Origin: Streptomyces sp. CC0208
Lineage (GTDB): Bacteria; Actinomycetota; Actinomycetes; Streptomycetales; Streptomycetaceae
NCBI RefSeq assembly: GCF_003443735.1
Contig: NZ_CP031969.1
Span: 8,618,001-8,682,000, forward strand
Direction of reading: 5' to 3'
DNA length: 64,000 nt
Position 1 is the first letter of the stretch. Every line of letters begins with the position of its first letter. Positions 30,548-39,407 of the stretch are shown piece by piece. The notes beneath the pieces were generated by a model, which was not told where the DNA came from, searched no databases, and saw only the letters and a program-made list of their open reading frames with translations. Position numbers and translations under genes: made by a program.

Positions 30548-31628
30548 CCCGTGGGGTAAGAGCCGTGCGGTCGAACGGGCCACCATGTGAGGCGGCGTAC
30601 GTGACGGCCTCGTTGACGGCGTTGAGGCCGAACGACCGGACCCGTTCGGTGGCGAGGTCCAGGGTGCCCGAGGCAAGGAGCCGGATGATGCCGACATTCG
30701 CTGTACGCGGGTACATCCACTGGCCGCGCACGGTGATCGAGTTGCGCATGATCCATGGGTACGGGAGGGCGAGGTCGTCGCCGCCGAGCATGCCGACGCC
30801 GCCCATGAGAACGACGCGGCCGTATTCGCGCACGGTCATGGCTGCCGTGCGCGCTGCCGAGCTGGGTGCGCTCGGCGGTAGCAGGTCGATCACCATGTCG
30901 ATCGGGCCGTCGGCCGCCGCAGACATCGCCGCGCGGTCGCCGGCCTCGTCCCCGGTGAGCGGAACCGGGCGCACGAGCGGACCGAACCGGTCGGCGAGGA
31001 GGTCGAGCGCGGCCTGGTTGCGGCCTGGGGCGACCACGCGGCCCGCCCCCATGGCAAGCGCCACCGCGACCGCACTGCTGCCGAGGTTGCCGGTGGCCCC
31101 GCTGACGAGCAGCGTCTCACCGGCTGCGAGCCCGCCGGCCAGCAGCCCGCCGTAAGGGATGACGTGCACGCCGAGCGCGGCCCAGCGGGCCGGGTCGTCC
31201 CCCGCCGCTGCGGGGAGCGGGAAGACGTTCTCCGTCGGGACCCGCATGAGCTCGGCGAACGACCCGTCGTGCAGGTACCGGGCGAGGCGCGCGCCGCCCT
31301 CGCCGCGGGAACTCCAGCCCTGGAGCGTGATGTCGGGCGTCAGGGCGTCATCCCGCGAGCGCACCGTCGAGTCGCACCACACCAGGTCGCCGGGGCGCAG
31401 CCGGGTGGCGTCGGGGCCCACGTGGACGACCCGCCCGACGCCGCCGACCCCAGGCACGACGGGAGGGAGCAGGGGGTAGTTCCGCTCGCCGCTGAAGACC
31501 TCAGCCGCGTAGGGCGCCACGCAGGCGGCGAGGACCTCGACCACCACCTCGCCGCCGCCGACCTCGGGGTCGGGGACCTCCCGCACCGTGAGCGGGGCCC
31601 CGAACTGCGTCAGAACTGCTGCTCGCAC
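30540..31628 (-). CDS. zinc-type alcohol dehydrogenase-like (MDR) oxidoreductase
   Basis: 362 residues from GTG 31628, 8 bp after GGAGGT. It has the MDR layout: a GroES-like N-terminal domain (VLTQFGAPLTVREVPDPEVG) and an NAD(P)-binding domain with LLVSGATGNLGSSAVAVALA. Catalytic zinc cysteines are not in their usual places, so it may be a quinone-oxidoreductase-like enzyme. The divergent LysR gene 102 bp away is the obvious regulator. Confidence 0.85.
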   Translation of the reverse strand: MRAAVLTQFGAPLTVREVPDPEVGGGEVVVEVLAACVAPYAAEVFSGERNYPLLPPVVPGVGGVGRVVHVGPDATRLRPGDLVWCDSTVRSRDDALTPDITLQGWSSRGEGGARLARYLHDGSFAELMRVPTENVFPLPAAAGDDPARWAALGVHVIPYGGLLAGGLAAGETLLVSGATGNLGSSAVAVALAMGAGRVVAPGRNQAALDLLADRFGPLVRPVPLTGDEAGDRAAMSAAADGPIDMVIDLLPPSAPSSAARTAAMTVREYGRVVLMGGVGMLGGDDLALPYPWIMRNSITVRGQWMYPRTANVGIIRLLASGTLDLATERVRSFGLNAVNEAVTYAASHGGPFDRTALTPRAR

Positions 31629-31717
31629 GTAATGACCTCCGTGTTCGTCCGTGTTCGTCGGGATCGACACTAGGAACCCGGCGGGCATGCGGGAAGCGAC
31701 GATCCAGCATCTGTGGT

Positions 31718-31732
31718 ATGCGTATCTCGCAT
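31718..31732. promoter_or_regulatory. LysR-type operator candidate (T-N11-A dyad)
   Basis: ATGCG-TATCT-CGCAT is a perfect inverted repeat. Its inner TGCG...CGCA forms the T-N11-A core expected for LysR-type regulators. It overlaps the lysR start codon (31731), a position fitting autorepression. A second dyad, GCAT-N7-ATGC (31707-31721), partly overlaps it on the dehydrogenase side. Confidence 0.55.
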
Positions 31733-32624
31733 GGACATCTCCAGCACAGGCCTACGAGTCCTGCGGCAGATCGCCGAGTCCGGCAGCTTCACCGCAGCAG
31801 CCACCCGGCTCGGCTACACACAGTCGGCGGTCTCACGCCAGGCCGCCGCCCTCGAACGAAGCGCGGGCACCGCCCTGTTCGAACGCCGCCCTGACGGAGT
31901 GCGGCTCACCCCCGCGGGCCTGACTCTGCTGCGCCACGCTCGCACGATCCTGGACTGTCTGACGGCGGCCGAGCGCGACCTCACCGGCACCGTCCCGCGT
32001 ACCGAACTGGTGCGGCTCGGACTGTTCCTGAGCGCGGGCGCGGCCATCCTGCCGCTCTCGCTCACCCGCCTCGCGGCGACCGACCCGCAGATCACGGTCA
32101 CGACTACCGAGGGCACCACGCCCTCCCTGGTCCGGGCACTGCGCGCGGGCTCGATCGACCTTGCCGTGCTGACGTCCCGCCCGCCTCACCGGCCTTTGGA
32201 CGGCGAGTCGCCGCGCCTGCACGCCGAGACCGTCATGGACACCGAACTTGTCGTGGCGGTGCCTTCGACAGGAGAGTTCGCCGGCCGCACCGCGGTGCAC
32301 GTCGACGAATTGATCGACGTCCCGTGGATTGCCGCCCCGGCGACGAACGCCGAGCCACTGCTCGGCGTCTGGCCTGGCCTGCCCGGACGGCCGGACGTCG
32401 TCCACTGCGCGCGCGACTGGATGACGAAGCTTCAGCTGGTCGCCGGTGGCTTCGGGGTGACGACGGTACCCTCGCGACTCTCGCCAATGCTGCCGCCCGG
32501 GGTGAGCCTGCTGCACGTCGAAGGCGCACCTCCCGAGATCCGCCGGGTTCTCGTGGCGCGGCTCCCCGGCCGCCCCACACCGGCGATCACGGCCGTCACC
32601 CGAGCAATTGCCTCGACCACCTGA
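31731..32624 (+). CDS. LysR-family transcriptional regulator
   Basis: 297 residues from ATG 31731. The N-terminal winged helix is clear: LRVLRQIAESGSFTAAATRLGYTQSAVSRQ, then ALERSAGTALFERRPDGVRLTPAG. The C-terminal ~200 residues form a periplasmic-binding-like effector domain. It is divergently transcribed from the MDR dehydrogenase, the classic arrangement for activator and target. The inducer is unknown. Bases 32625-32768 contain no gene. Confidence 0.92.
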   Translation: MDISSTGLRVLRQIAESGSFTAAATRLGYTQSAVSRQAAALERSAGTALFERRPDGVRLTPAGLTLLRHARTILDCLTAAERDLTGTVPRTELVRLGLFLSAGAAILPLSLTRLAATDPQITVTTTEGTTPSLVRALRAGSIDLAVLTSRPPHRPLDGESPRLHAETVMDTELVVAVPSTGEFAGRTAVHVDELIDVPWIAAPATNAEPLLGVWPGLPGRPDVVHCARDWMTKLQLVAGGFGVTTVPSRLSPMLPPGVSLLHVEGAPPEIRRVLVARLPGRPTPAITAVTRAIASTT

Positions 32625-32768
32625 CCCGTGCCGCCGGCCGTCAGATTCGGTGCCGTAGCCCGCCGAGGGCGCGCACTATCGCCTGTACGTCGGCATTGGC
32701 CTCCGCGTTTCACTTGCGGTGGCGTCCGGATCTTGATCGGAAACGCGAAAGTGCCTCCTGAACTGGGA

Positions 32769-34339
32769 TAATGAGGCTTGTCCAGGGCTTCTGTCACCAC
32801 AGCGAGAAGGTACTTCTGACTCCACACCACCGGGTCGCGTCCCAAGCTTGTCGTCTCGGCCGACGGCCGCGGGGTGGTCAGCCACGATGGATCCCGCCTG
32901 CTGGCCGATCTCGCCGATGGCATCGGCCCGACCGGCGCGTTCACGGACGGGCTGCGCAGGCTGCGACCGCGCGGTACCGGGCGCGACCCCGGGCGGTCGC
33001 GGTCGATCTGGCGGTGATGCTCGCCGACGGTGGCGAAGCACTAGCGGACCTGACCCTGCTGCGGGAACCAGATAGAGGTTTTTGGCCCGGTCGCCTCCAC
33101 TGCGACCGCCTGGCGCGTACTCGCGGACATCGGTCCGGCCGCACTCACTCGCCTGCGCTCGGCGAGAGCCGTCGCCCGGGAGATCGCCTGGCTCCAGGCC
33201 GCTGAGACCACCGGCGGCATACCCGCAGCCCGCGCCGGTGGCCGCGACCTGCCGAGCCTGGTCCTGGACCTCGACGCCACCCTCGTCACCTGCCACTCGG
33301 AGAAGAACAGGCAGCGCCGACCTACAAATGTGGCTACGGCTACCACCCGCTGCTGTGCTTCCCGGACATCACCGGCGAAGCCCTGGCCGGGGTACTGCGG
33401 CCGGTCATTGCCGGCGCCGACACCGCCGCCGACCACATCGCAGTCCTGGACGCTGCCTTGGCCCAGATCCCCGACGCCCACCGCCACGGCACCGACATCC
33501 TCATCCGCGCCGACAGCGCCGGAGGCGCGAAAGTCTTCCTCGCACACGTTCGAGCACTGCGCGAGCGGGGAATCCACACCTTCTTCTCCGTCGGATACGC
33601 CGTCACCGAACCAGTCCGCCGCGCAATCCGTGCCCTGCCCGACCGCCTGTGGCACCCCGCGCTGGAGCAGGACGGCACCCTGCGCACCGGCGCCGAAGTG
33701 GCAGAACTGACCGGAACGGTGGACCTGGCCGACCACCCGGACGGCACCCGGATCATCGTCCGGCGCGAGCGCCCACATCCCGGCGCCCAGTTGTCCTTGT
33801 TCGATCTCGACGAGGGCATGCGCCACCAGGTCTTCCTCACCGCCCCCCACGGCGAAGGCTCCCTGCAGCATCTGGAGGTCCGCCACCGTGCGCACGCCCG
33901 CGTCGAGGACCGCATCCGCTGCGGCAACAACACTGGTCTCGGCCGCTTCCCCTCCCGCCACTTCGCCATCAACGCTGCCTGGCTGGAGCTTGCTCTGACC
34001 GCCGTCGACCTGCTCGCCTGGACCCAAGTTCTGCTACTGAACGGCGAATTGGTCTCCGTCGAGCCGAAGAAGCTCCGCTATCGGCTGCTGCACGCAGCCG
34101 CCCGCATCACCCGCGGCGGGCGCCGCCCTTACCTGCGGATCTCCACTACCTGGCCCTGGTGGAGCACCCGACCCGAGCGTCGGGCCTCAGCCATGCTCGC
34201 CTGACGGCAAGCGGCCAACAACCACGGTTCGCCGCGATCAGCCCGGCTGATCACTCCCAACCGAAACGCGGAGGCTAGTGCTGGCAGTCGACGCAGCACC
34301 CGGGGAAAGCGCAGGGCACCCGCACCACAAACCTCATTA
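32769..34339 (+). mobile_element. IS1380-family element, degenerate
   Basis: Bounded by imperfect terminal inverted repeats: TAATGAGGCTTG at 32769-32780 and the complement of TAATGAGGTTTG at 34328-34339 (11 of 12 match). The length, about 1.57 kb, fits the IS1380 family. The transposase inside is broken by several frameshifts. I cannot define flanking direct repeats with confidence. Confidence 0.7.
32820..34204 (+). pseudogene. IS1380-family transposase with multiple frameshifts
   Basis: RPKLVVSADGRGVVSHDGSR, then VAVDLAVMLADGGEALADL, VLDLDATLVTCHSEK, YKCGYGYHPLLCF and ILIRADSAGG match successive blocks of IS1380 transposases. They lie in different frames, with breaks near 32995, 33070 and 33300. 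The last 249 codons (from about 33458) are one open frame ending at 34204. The start codon is lost: codon 1 in the expected frame is CTC and is preceded by a stop. The element is inactive. Confidence 0.85.
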
Positions 34340-34848
34340 AGTCACGACCGTCTCACTGGACTTGAAATCCTCCGGCAGCCCCCGGACTTCGGGCCCGGTT
34401 GCGACGGGTCTTGATTCTCGTGCGGGTGTCGAACGGTGCTCCGGAGAGTACTCCCGTCGAAGTAACGTCGTACCGCCTGTCTCCCGAGGGATGACGACCG
34501 CAGTATGACGAAACAGCACAGAATCGGGCCTAGCGTTGGGGCTATGCCGGAGCTTGATAGTCCACTGCGGAGGTTCGGGGTGGCCACCAGGGCGCTGGCG
34601 ACGGCGTTCCCTGTCGCCGCATGCGGGGTCACACGCCGACAACAGTGCGGGGCCCGCTGCGGCCAGCCCGCACAGCGCGCACGCGGGCGGTTGTCCGCTC
34701 CACCACAGCCGCTGCGCACCGGCGAGCGGTTCCTCGCCCCGAGCGCTGCAGCGGTGGGCGAGCAGGGCGCGAAGACCCCCTGAAGCATCTCGCAGACGGA
34801 TGCCGTAGGGATACCTCACCACACAAACGCCTGAAGAGAGGGACTGAC
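34340..34848. other. gene-free 0.5-kb stretch
   Basis: Short open frames exist on both strands (for example 34505-34783 + and 34342-34788 -), but none has a ribosome site, codon usage or motif that I can support. It separates the IS1380 remnant from the amidohydrolase gene and presumably holds that gene's promoter. Confidence 0.5.
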
Positions 34849-35985
34849 ATGAAGCCCATGGGACGCCGCGGCTTTCTCACCGCCAGCACGGCACTTGGCA
34901 TTGGTGCCGGCTTGTCCACGCACGCCATTCTCTCGGAAGCGAGCGAGAACGAGACTTCGGACAAGACTTCGGACATTTTACGGCGGGACCAGGACCTGCC
35001 CTTCATCGGCACGGAGGAGACCTTTTCGACTCCCACGTTGTTGAAGCTGAACTCCATCAATCAGGATCACATAGCGTTCCTTGAGGAAATTGGTCTTTCG
35101 GATCTAGGTCAACGCCGCATCGGCGATATGGATGCGGGGGGACTCAACGTTCAAATCCTCTCTGCTCATACACCCTCCGTGCAAAATGTCCCTGGACAGA
35201 GGGGCATCGACCTTGCCCATCGTCTTAACCGGCAACTCGTAGACGGGCCAATCGCCAAATATCCGGACCGCTTCAAGGCTTTCGCCACCTTGCCCTTGCA
35301 GAGCCCGGAGGCAGCGGCGGACGAACTGGAACGCTCGGTTCGGGAAGATGGCTTCTTGGGCGCACTGACCAACGGACACATTGCGAAGAAGTATCTCGAT
35401 CATCCCGATTTCGAGCCTGTGCTGGCACGTGCCGTTGCTCTCGATGTGCCGATCTACCTGCATCCCGGCTATCCAGCTGACGAGGTCTTCAAGATCTACT
35501 ACAGCACCACGCGGTCTGAATACACGGAAGAGTACCAAGACTACATTTTCAGTGGGTCTGGATATGGCTGGCACCAGGAGGTGTTGATCCAATGCATTCG
35601 GATGATCGCGTACGGGGTTTTCGACAGATTCCCCAAACTGAAAATCATCATCGGCCACATGGGTGAAGGTCTTCCCTTCTACTACGAGCGGATCGTGAAT
35701 GACATGGGCGAGCCGACCAAAGGCTCGCTCGAGAAGCCCATCGGGCAATACTTCCAGGACAACTTCTGGGTCACAACCAGCGCATTCCCCCAGACCGAAC
35801 TGCTCGATCTCCTGCTGAAGTACATAAGCGTGGATCGAGTGATGTTCGCAACCGACTACCCGTTCGCGGACGTAAAGGAGCAGACCGACTGGTTTCGCGG
35901 AGTCGATTTGCCGCGCGAAGACAAGGAAAAGATTGCATTCCGAAATGCAGAGAAACTGTTCAGAATGAAAGTGCCCGTGAAGTGA
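34849..35985 (+). CDS. Tat-exported amidohydrolase, 2,3-dihydroxybenzoate/gamma-resorcylate decarboxylase-like
   Basis: 378 residues from ATG 34849 after GAGAGG. The N-terminus GRRGFLTASTALGIGAG is a twin-arginine signal. The mature TIM-barrel protein belongs to the ACMSD-like amidohydrolase group. GTEETFSTPTLL matches the E-E-x-F first metal-ligand motif of nonoxidative aromatic decarboxylases. VPIYLHPGYP (His), IIIGHMGEGLPFYYER (His) and ATDYPF (Asp) supply the other expected metal ligands and active-site residues. The family acts on hydroxybenzoates or on lactone-type substrates. Its base composition is visibly less GC-rich than its neighbours, suggesting transfer. It stands alone between IS remnants. 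Confidence 0.8.
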   Translation: MKPMGRRGFLTASTALGIGAGLSTHAILSEASENETSDKTSDILRRDQDLPFIGTEETFSTPTLLKLNSINQDHIAFLEEIGLSDLGQRRIGDMDAGGLNVQILSAHTPSVQNVPGQRGIDLAHRLNRQLVDGPIAKYPDRFKAFATLPLQSPEAAADELERSVREDGFLGALTNGHIAKKYLDHPDFEPVLARAVALDVPIYLHPGYPADEVFKIYYSTTRSEYTEEYQDYIFSGSGYGWHQEVLIQCIRMIAYGVFDRFPKLKIIIGHMGEGLPFYYERIVNDMGEPTKGSLEKPIGQYFQDNFWVTTSAFPQTELLDLLLKYISVDRVMFATDYPFADVKEQTDWFRGVDLPREDKEKIAFRNAEKLFRMKVPVK

Positions 35986-36103
35986 TACGCCGATGTCGGG
36001 CCGGAGTGAAAGAATGCTTTTCTGTAAGGCGAGAGTATGTACGGCCGAAGTATGCGGTGCGCGGCTGCCCCATAACGCGGTCTCATACAGGCTCTTCTAA
36101 AGG

Positions 36104-36601
36104 GTGTTGCACAAGGCTCTGAACTGGGCATCTCCCTTGTATGGCTGGGGTTGGCAACGGCACGCTGCAGGGCCGGCCGTGGTCGCTGCCGTTGGCCGAG
36201 CGGGTGCTGATGGTGCGGTCTACTACCGCACCAACCTGACAATGCGGCAGCTGGGTCCGCTGTTCGGGGTCTCGTCCTCCACGGTCTGCCGTGTCGTCCA
36301 GCGGTTTGGCCCGCTGCTGGCACTGGAGCCGGTCTCCCGTCCGGCTGAGGTGGCCGACCGGTTGTGGATCGTGGACGGCACCCTGGTCCCGGTCCGCGAC
36401 CGAAACGTCGGCTCCTCGTCACGCAACTACCGGTTCTCCGCAAATGTGCAGGTCATCGCGGATGCTGACACTCGTCTGGTGATCGCCGCGGCCCGGCCGG
36501 TGCCGGGCACCACCGCGGACGCCCATGCCTGGCGCGCCTCCGGCCTGGCCGAGCACTGCCAGGACGTGACTGTGCTGGGCGACGGCGCCTACCTCAACTA
36601 A
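36104..36601 (+). pseudogene. IS5/DDE_Tnp_4-type transposase, frameshifted and truncated
   Basis: TNLTMRQLGPLFGVSSSTVC is the helix-turn-helix. RLWIVDGTLVPVRDR holds the first catalytic Asp and VLGDGAYLN the second, where the frame stops. The C-terminal third with the catalytic Glu is absent. Upstream, GNGTLQGRPWSLPLAERVLM is in another frame, so there is also a frameshift near 36215. It cuts off the 5' end of the regulator that follows. Confidence 0.78.
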
Positions 36602-37617
36602 CCGACATCACGAGTGCAAGTTCAGTACGACGACACGCACGACGCCGCGTCCTGCTCGGTTCCGAAGGCGTAGTCCGCTTCCCTGAGGCCCTCGGCGTCC
36701 TGCCACGAGCAGCCATCACCATCAGGGCCGGCACCCATCCTCTCGGCGCGATCTGGGCGATCGAAAGCCCCGACGGCATCGGCGCCGACGGAGAACGAGC
36801 TCTGATCGACTGTGCACGACTGGCCGCACTGCACATTCTCCGCAACCGCAACGCGAGCGAACTCGAACTCCAGAAGCGCGAGAGCGCGCTCCTGGGCGCG
36901 TTGGAGGGCCTGTGGCCCACCCACGAGACCAGCTTCCGTCTGTCCATCCCGCCAGGAGCCGAACTCGGCCTTCTCGGATTCGCGGCCTCCGCCGACGTCA
37001 GGGGTCTCCTCGCCCTGACAGCCCACCTGGGGCACGCCCTGACCCGCTCCGTCGTGCCCGTCCGCCCCGACGCGAGCATCGCCACGACATCCCGCGCCGT
37101 CTACGTCCTGCTGCCCGGAGGAGGCTCCGCGGCCGCGACCCGCCTCGCCAAAGGCGCGCTCACCTCGATCCGCAGCTCGTTCGGCGACTTTGCTACGCGC
37201 GGCGATCGCCCCTGCTGACACGGATCCGGCAAGTCTGCCCGCGATGCGCCGCGAGACGGACGACATTCTCAGGGTGACCACCGCCCATCCGGACGCACCA
37301 CCCGTCGCCACCCTCGACGACGTGCGCGTACGGCTCCTGCTGGCCCGCGTCGGCGACGAACTCAGCCACGCCTGAGACACCCCGGTGTCGCCGCGATGGT
37401 CGCTCATGACTCCGAGAACGGAACGGACTTCGTCGTCTCGGTCCTCGCCTGGCTGGAAGCGGTGGGCAACGTCGCCGTAGCCGCGGCACGCCTGTGCGTG
37501 CACACGAACACCCTCCGCTACCGCCTGCGACGCACCGCCGAACTCTTCGGCCTGCCCCTGGAACAGCCCGACGACCGACTCGCGGTGTGGCTCCAACTGC
37601 GCCTTCTCCAGCGCTGA
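36602..37617 (+). pseudogene. PucR/CdaR-type transcriptional regulator, 5'-truncated with frameshifts
   Basis: Four readable blocks lie in shifting frames: a GAF-like segment (AITIRAGTHPLGAIWAIESP), a linker (SFGDFATRG), DTDPASLPAMRRETDD and a C-terminal helix-turn-helix. The last contains AVAAARLCVHTNTLRYRLRR, the PucR C-terminal signature, ending at 37617. Breaks are near 37195 and 37372. The start has been replaced by the IS remnant. Probably an inactivated regulator whose target genes are no longer adjacent. Confidence 0.75.
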
Positions 37618-37729
37618 GCCGACCACCCCACGACGCGCGGCGCACTGGACGGATGTCGAAAGTGAACCGCTCCGGGTGTGATGGAGGCTCGGGCCTGTAC
37701 CGAGTTGCGTGGAGTCGGGATAGCCGATT

Positions 37730-37819
37730 TCACGCTACAGGTGTTGCACGCAGTTCGTACTCGACGGGCGTGAGCATCTCCAGCGCGGAGTGTCTGCGTT
37801 GTCGGTTGTGGAAGATGTC
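37730..37819 (-). pseudogene. IS3-family transposase C-terminal scrap
   Basis: DIFHNRQRRHSALEMLTPVE followed by YELRA and a stop matches the extreme C-terminus of IS3-type OrfB transposases (FHNRxRRHSALGMLTPVEYE). Only 29 codons survive. Confidence 0.75.
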
Positions 37820-38056
37820 ATTCCGTGCGGCGGGCCTGCCGGGTGCCGCATGTCGCGGAGTCCAGGTTGTGCGTTGGAGGTGGCGTCGGGTGGCCGGGTA
37901 CGCCTCGTACGTGCATCAGCGGGAGTTCGCCCTGCAGGGCGGGGCGGATTTGGCGGGCGCCATGGGAGCGCGCAGGGTATCTGGCACCTTCGCGCCCGCA
38001 GGGCGGCCACTGGGGCCATTGTGGTCAGTGGCCGCCCTGCCGGGGACCGCTACCCC

Positions 38057-38206
38057 TCAGTCGACGTCAGTCAGGAGTTCGACGCGGCTGCCGGTACCGC
38101 CCCCTGCCGATCGTCGCCGCTGCTCGGGGGTGAGTGGGGGCGCCTGGTCGGCCAGTTCCTGGGCGTAGCGCCGAATGTCGGCGATCTCCGCAGCGGTCAA
38201 CGCCAT
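38057..38206 (-). CDS. 49-residue conserved small protein
   Basis: ATG 38206 follows AAGGTGA. The frame begins MALTAAEIADIRRYAQELAD and continues with QAPPLTPEQRRRSAGGGTG. The first 35 residues resemble a family of small streptomycete proteins (EIADIRRYA.DLAD.APPLTP.QR.RLAALL) often found with replication or integration genes. The tail after RRR departs from the family and may be frameshifted. Possibly left from an integrative element. Function unknown. Confidence 0.5.
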   Translation of the reverse strand: MALTAAEIADIRRYAQELADQAPPLTPEQRRRSAGGGTGSRVELLTDVD

Positions 38207-38574
38207 CAGGTCACCTTCTGAGCGCCACGCCGCGATCGTCGGAAGAGTCGTGTTCGAACATGTCGCCCGCCTTGTTCAGAGTGAACCGAATGCCTATCGG
38301 CCTTTATTGAAAATAGAAACGCGACTCGGAATGCCGCTCAATGGCCAGTCGACTGCGACTTGATGTGCGTCACTGCACGGGGCGGCCGCTGTACGGGCTG
38401 TGATGGCGAGGCTGACCTGAACCTCTTCGTGGAGGTGCGCCTCCTCTGGCGCTCAGTCTCAGCCCGAAAGAGCGCGGATGGTGCCGCTCCCGGGGCCCGT
38501 CACGGGTCTGTGTGACGACGGCCGAGAGCTATGTGACAACCCGCCTGGAGGCCGCGCCAGCGAGCCTATGATCG
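38207..38574. other. gene-free stretch
   Basis: I see no supportable gene. A 62-codon frame (38175-38363 +) overlaps the small protein on the other strand and has no family resemblance. Composition is mixed, with an AT-richer patch near 38300-38330. Confidence 0.4.
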
Positions 38575-38832
38575 ATGCATGCCGTCGTCCCTTCTCGCGG
38601 CCTTGCTGGGTCCGACGCCATCACTCACTACCGTCAGCTGCGCGAGCTGACCGTGGATGAGCTGGCCTGTGTGCTCGAGATGCTCGATCATCCAGTCTCG
38701 GCCGACGGTCGTGCGGAGATGGAGCGAGATGCCCGTCCTGTGACCGTCGATGACCTCGTCGCGATCTCCTGTGCGCTCGACGCGGCCCCCGTACTGCTGC
38801 TGTCGCACATCGGTACCGCACCCAGAAGCTGA
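38575..38832 (+). CDS. small XRE/Cro-type helix-turn-helix protein, possibly decayed
   Basis: 85 residues. LRELTVDELACVLEMLDHPV and ERDARPVTVDDLVAISCALD match the streptomycete helix-turn-helix pattern LTVDELA..L...G.P.S...L...E.G.R.VTVDDLVALA.AL..SPV.LL. The N-terminal residues before HYRQLRE are not typical. The C-terminus runs into an unrelated gene fragment at 38832. It may be a rearranged remnant, so functionality is doubtful. Confidence 0.5.
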   Translation: MHAVVPSRGLAGSDAITHYRQLRELTVDELACVLEMLDHPVSADGRAEMERDARPVTVDDLVAISCALDAAPVLLLSHIGTAPRS

Positions 38833-39372
38833 TGTGCGAGCAGCTGATCGCGGACTGCACCCGACGCGGCTTCGTCGACGGGCGGGTCGCCCGGCTGATG
38901 ACGGTGGCGGTACGCCCGGGAAAACCCAACGCGGCCGCCTCCGGCTTCCTGTCCGGCATCGTCCGTGAACCGCTGGCGGGCCTGCCCGCCGTCTGCCCGG
39001 TCGATCCCGGTCTGGAAGTGGCCCTCTCCTCACCCCGGCGCACTCTGGAGGGAATCCTCCGCGTCGCCGAGGCCGAACGCGGCTCCGGACCGGGCCGCCT
39101 GGAGGGCCCGCTGCCGGTCAATCTGCCCGGCCTGACCGTCTCGGTCGCCGACATGCTCGCGACCCTGCGGCAGGTGGGCCGGTGATGCGGTCGCCGACCG
39201 GGTCACCCTCGCTCCCGACCCGGCGGTCGAGGCGATCGTCGGCTCATGGCCGGCCGTCTTCGACCACCGTCGCGCCGCCGCCCTGGGACTCGCCCCCGAC
39301 CCGAGCTTCCGGTCGCTGCTCCTGGACTACCTCACCGATCACCCCGACGCCGTCGCCGCCCCGATCCACTGA
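38832..39372 (+). pseudogene. C-terminal half of NAD-dependent epimerase/D-erythronate dehydrogenase-like gene
   Basis: MCEQLIADCTRRGFVDGRVA, RPGKPNAAASGFLSGIVREP and NLPGLTVSVADML match the C-terminal half of DenD-type nucleoside-diphosphate-sugar epimerase family proteins. A stop at 39183-39185 interrupts it. The expected continuation DAVADRVTLAPDPAVEAIVG is in another frame and runs to a stop at 39370-39372. The NAD-binding N-terminal half is missing, replaced by the helix-turn-helix ORF. Inactive. Confidence 0.78.
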
Positions 39373-39407
39373 ACTGCGCCACCCGGTCCTTCGCGTCTGG
39401 GGTTCGG

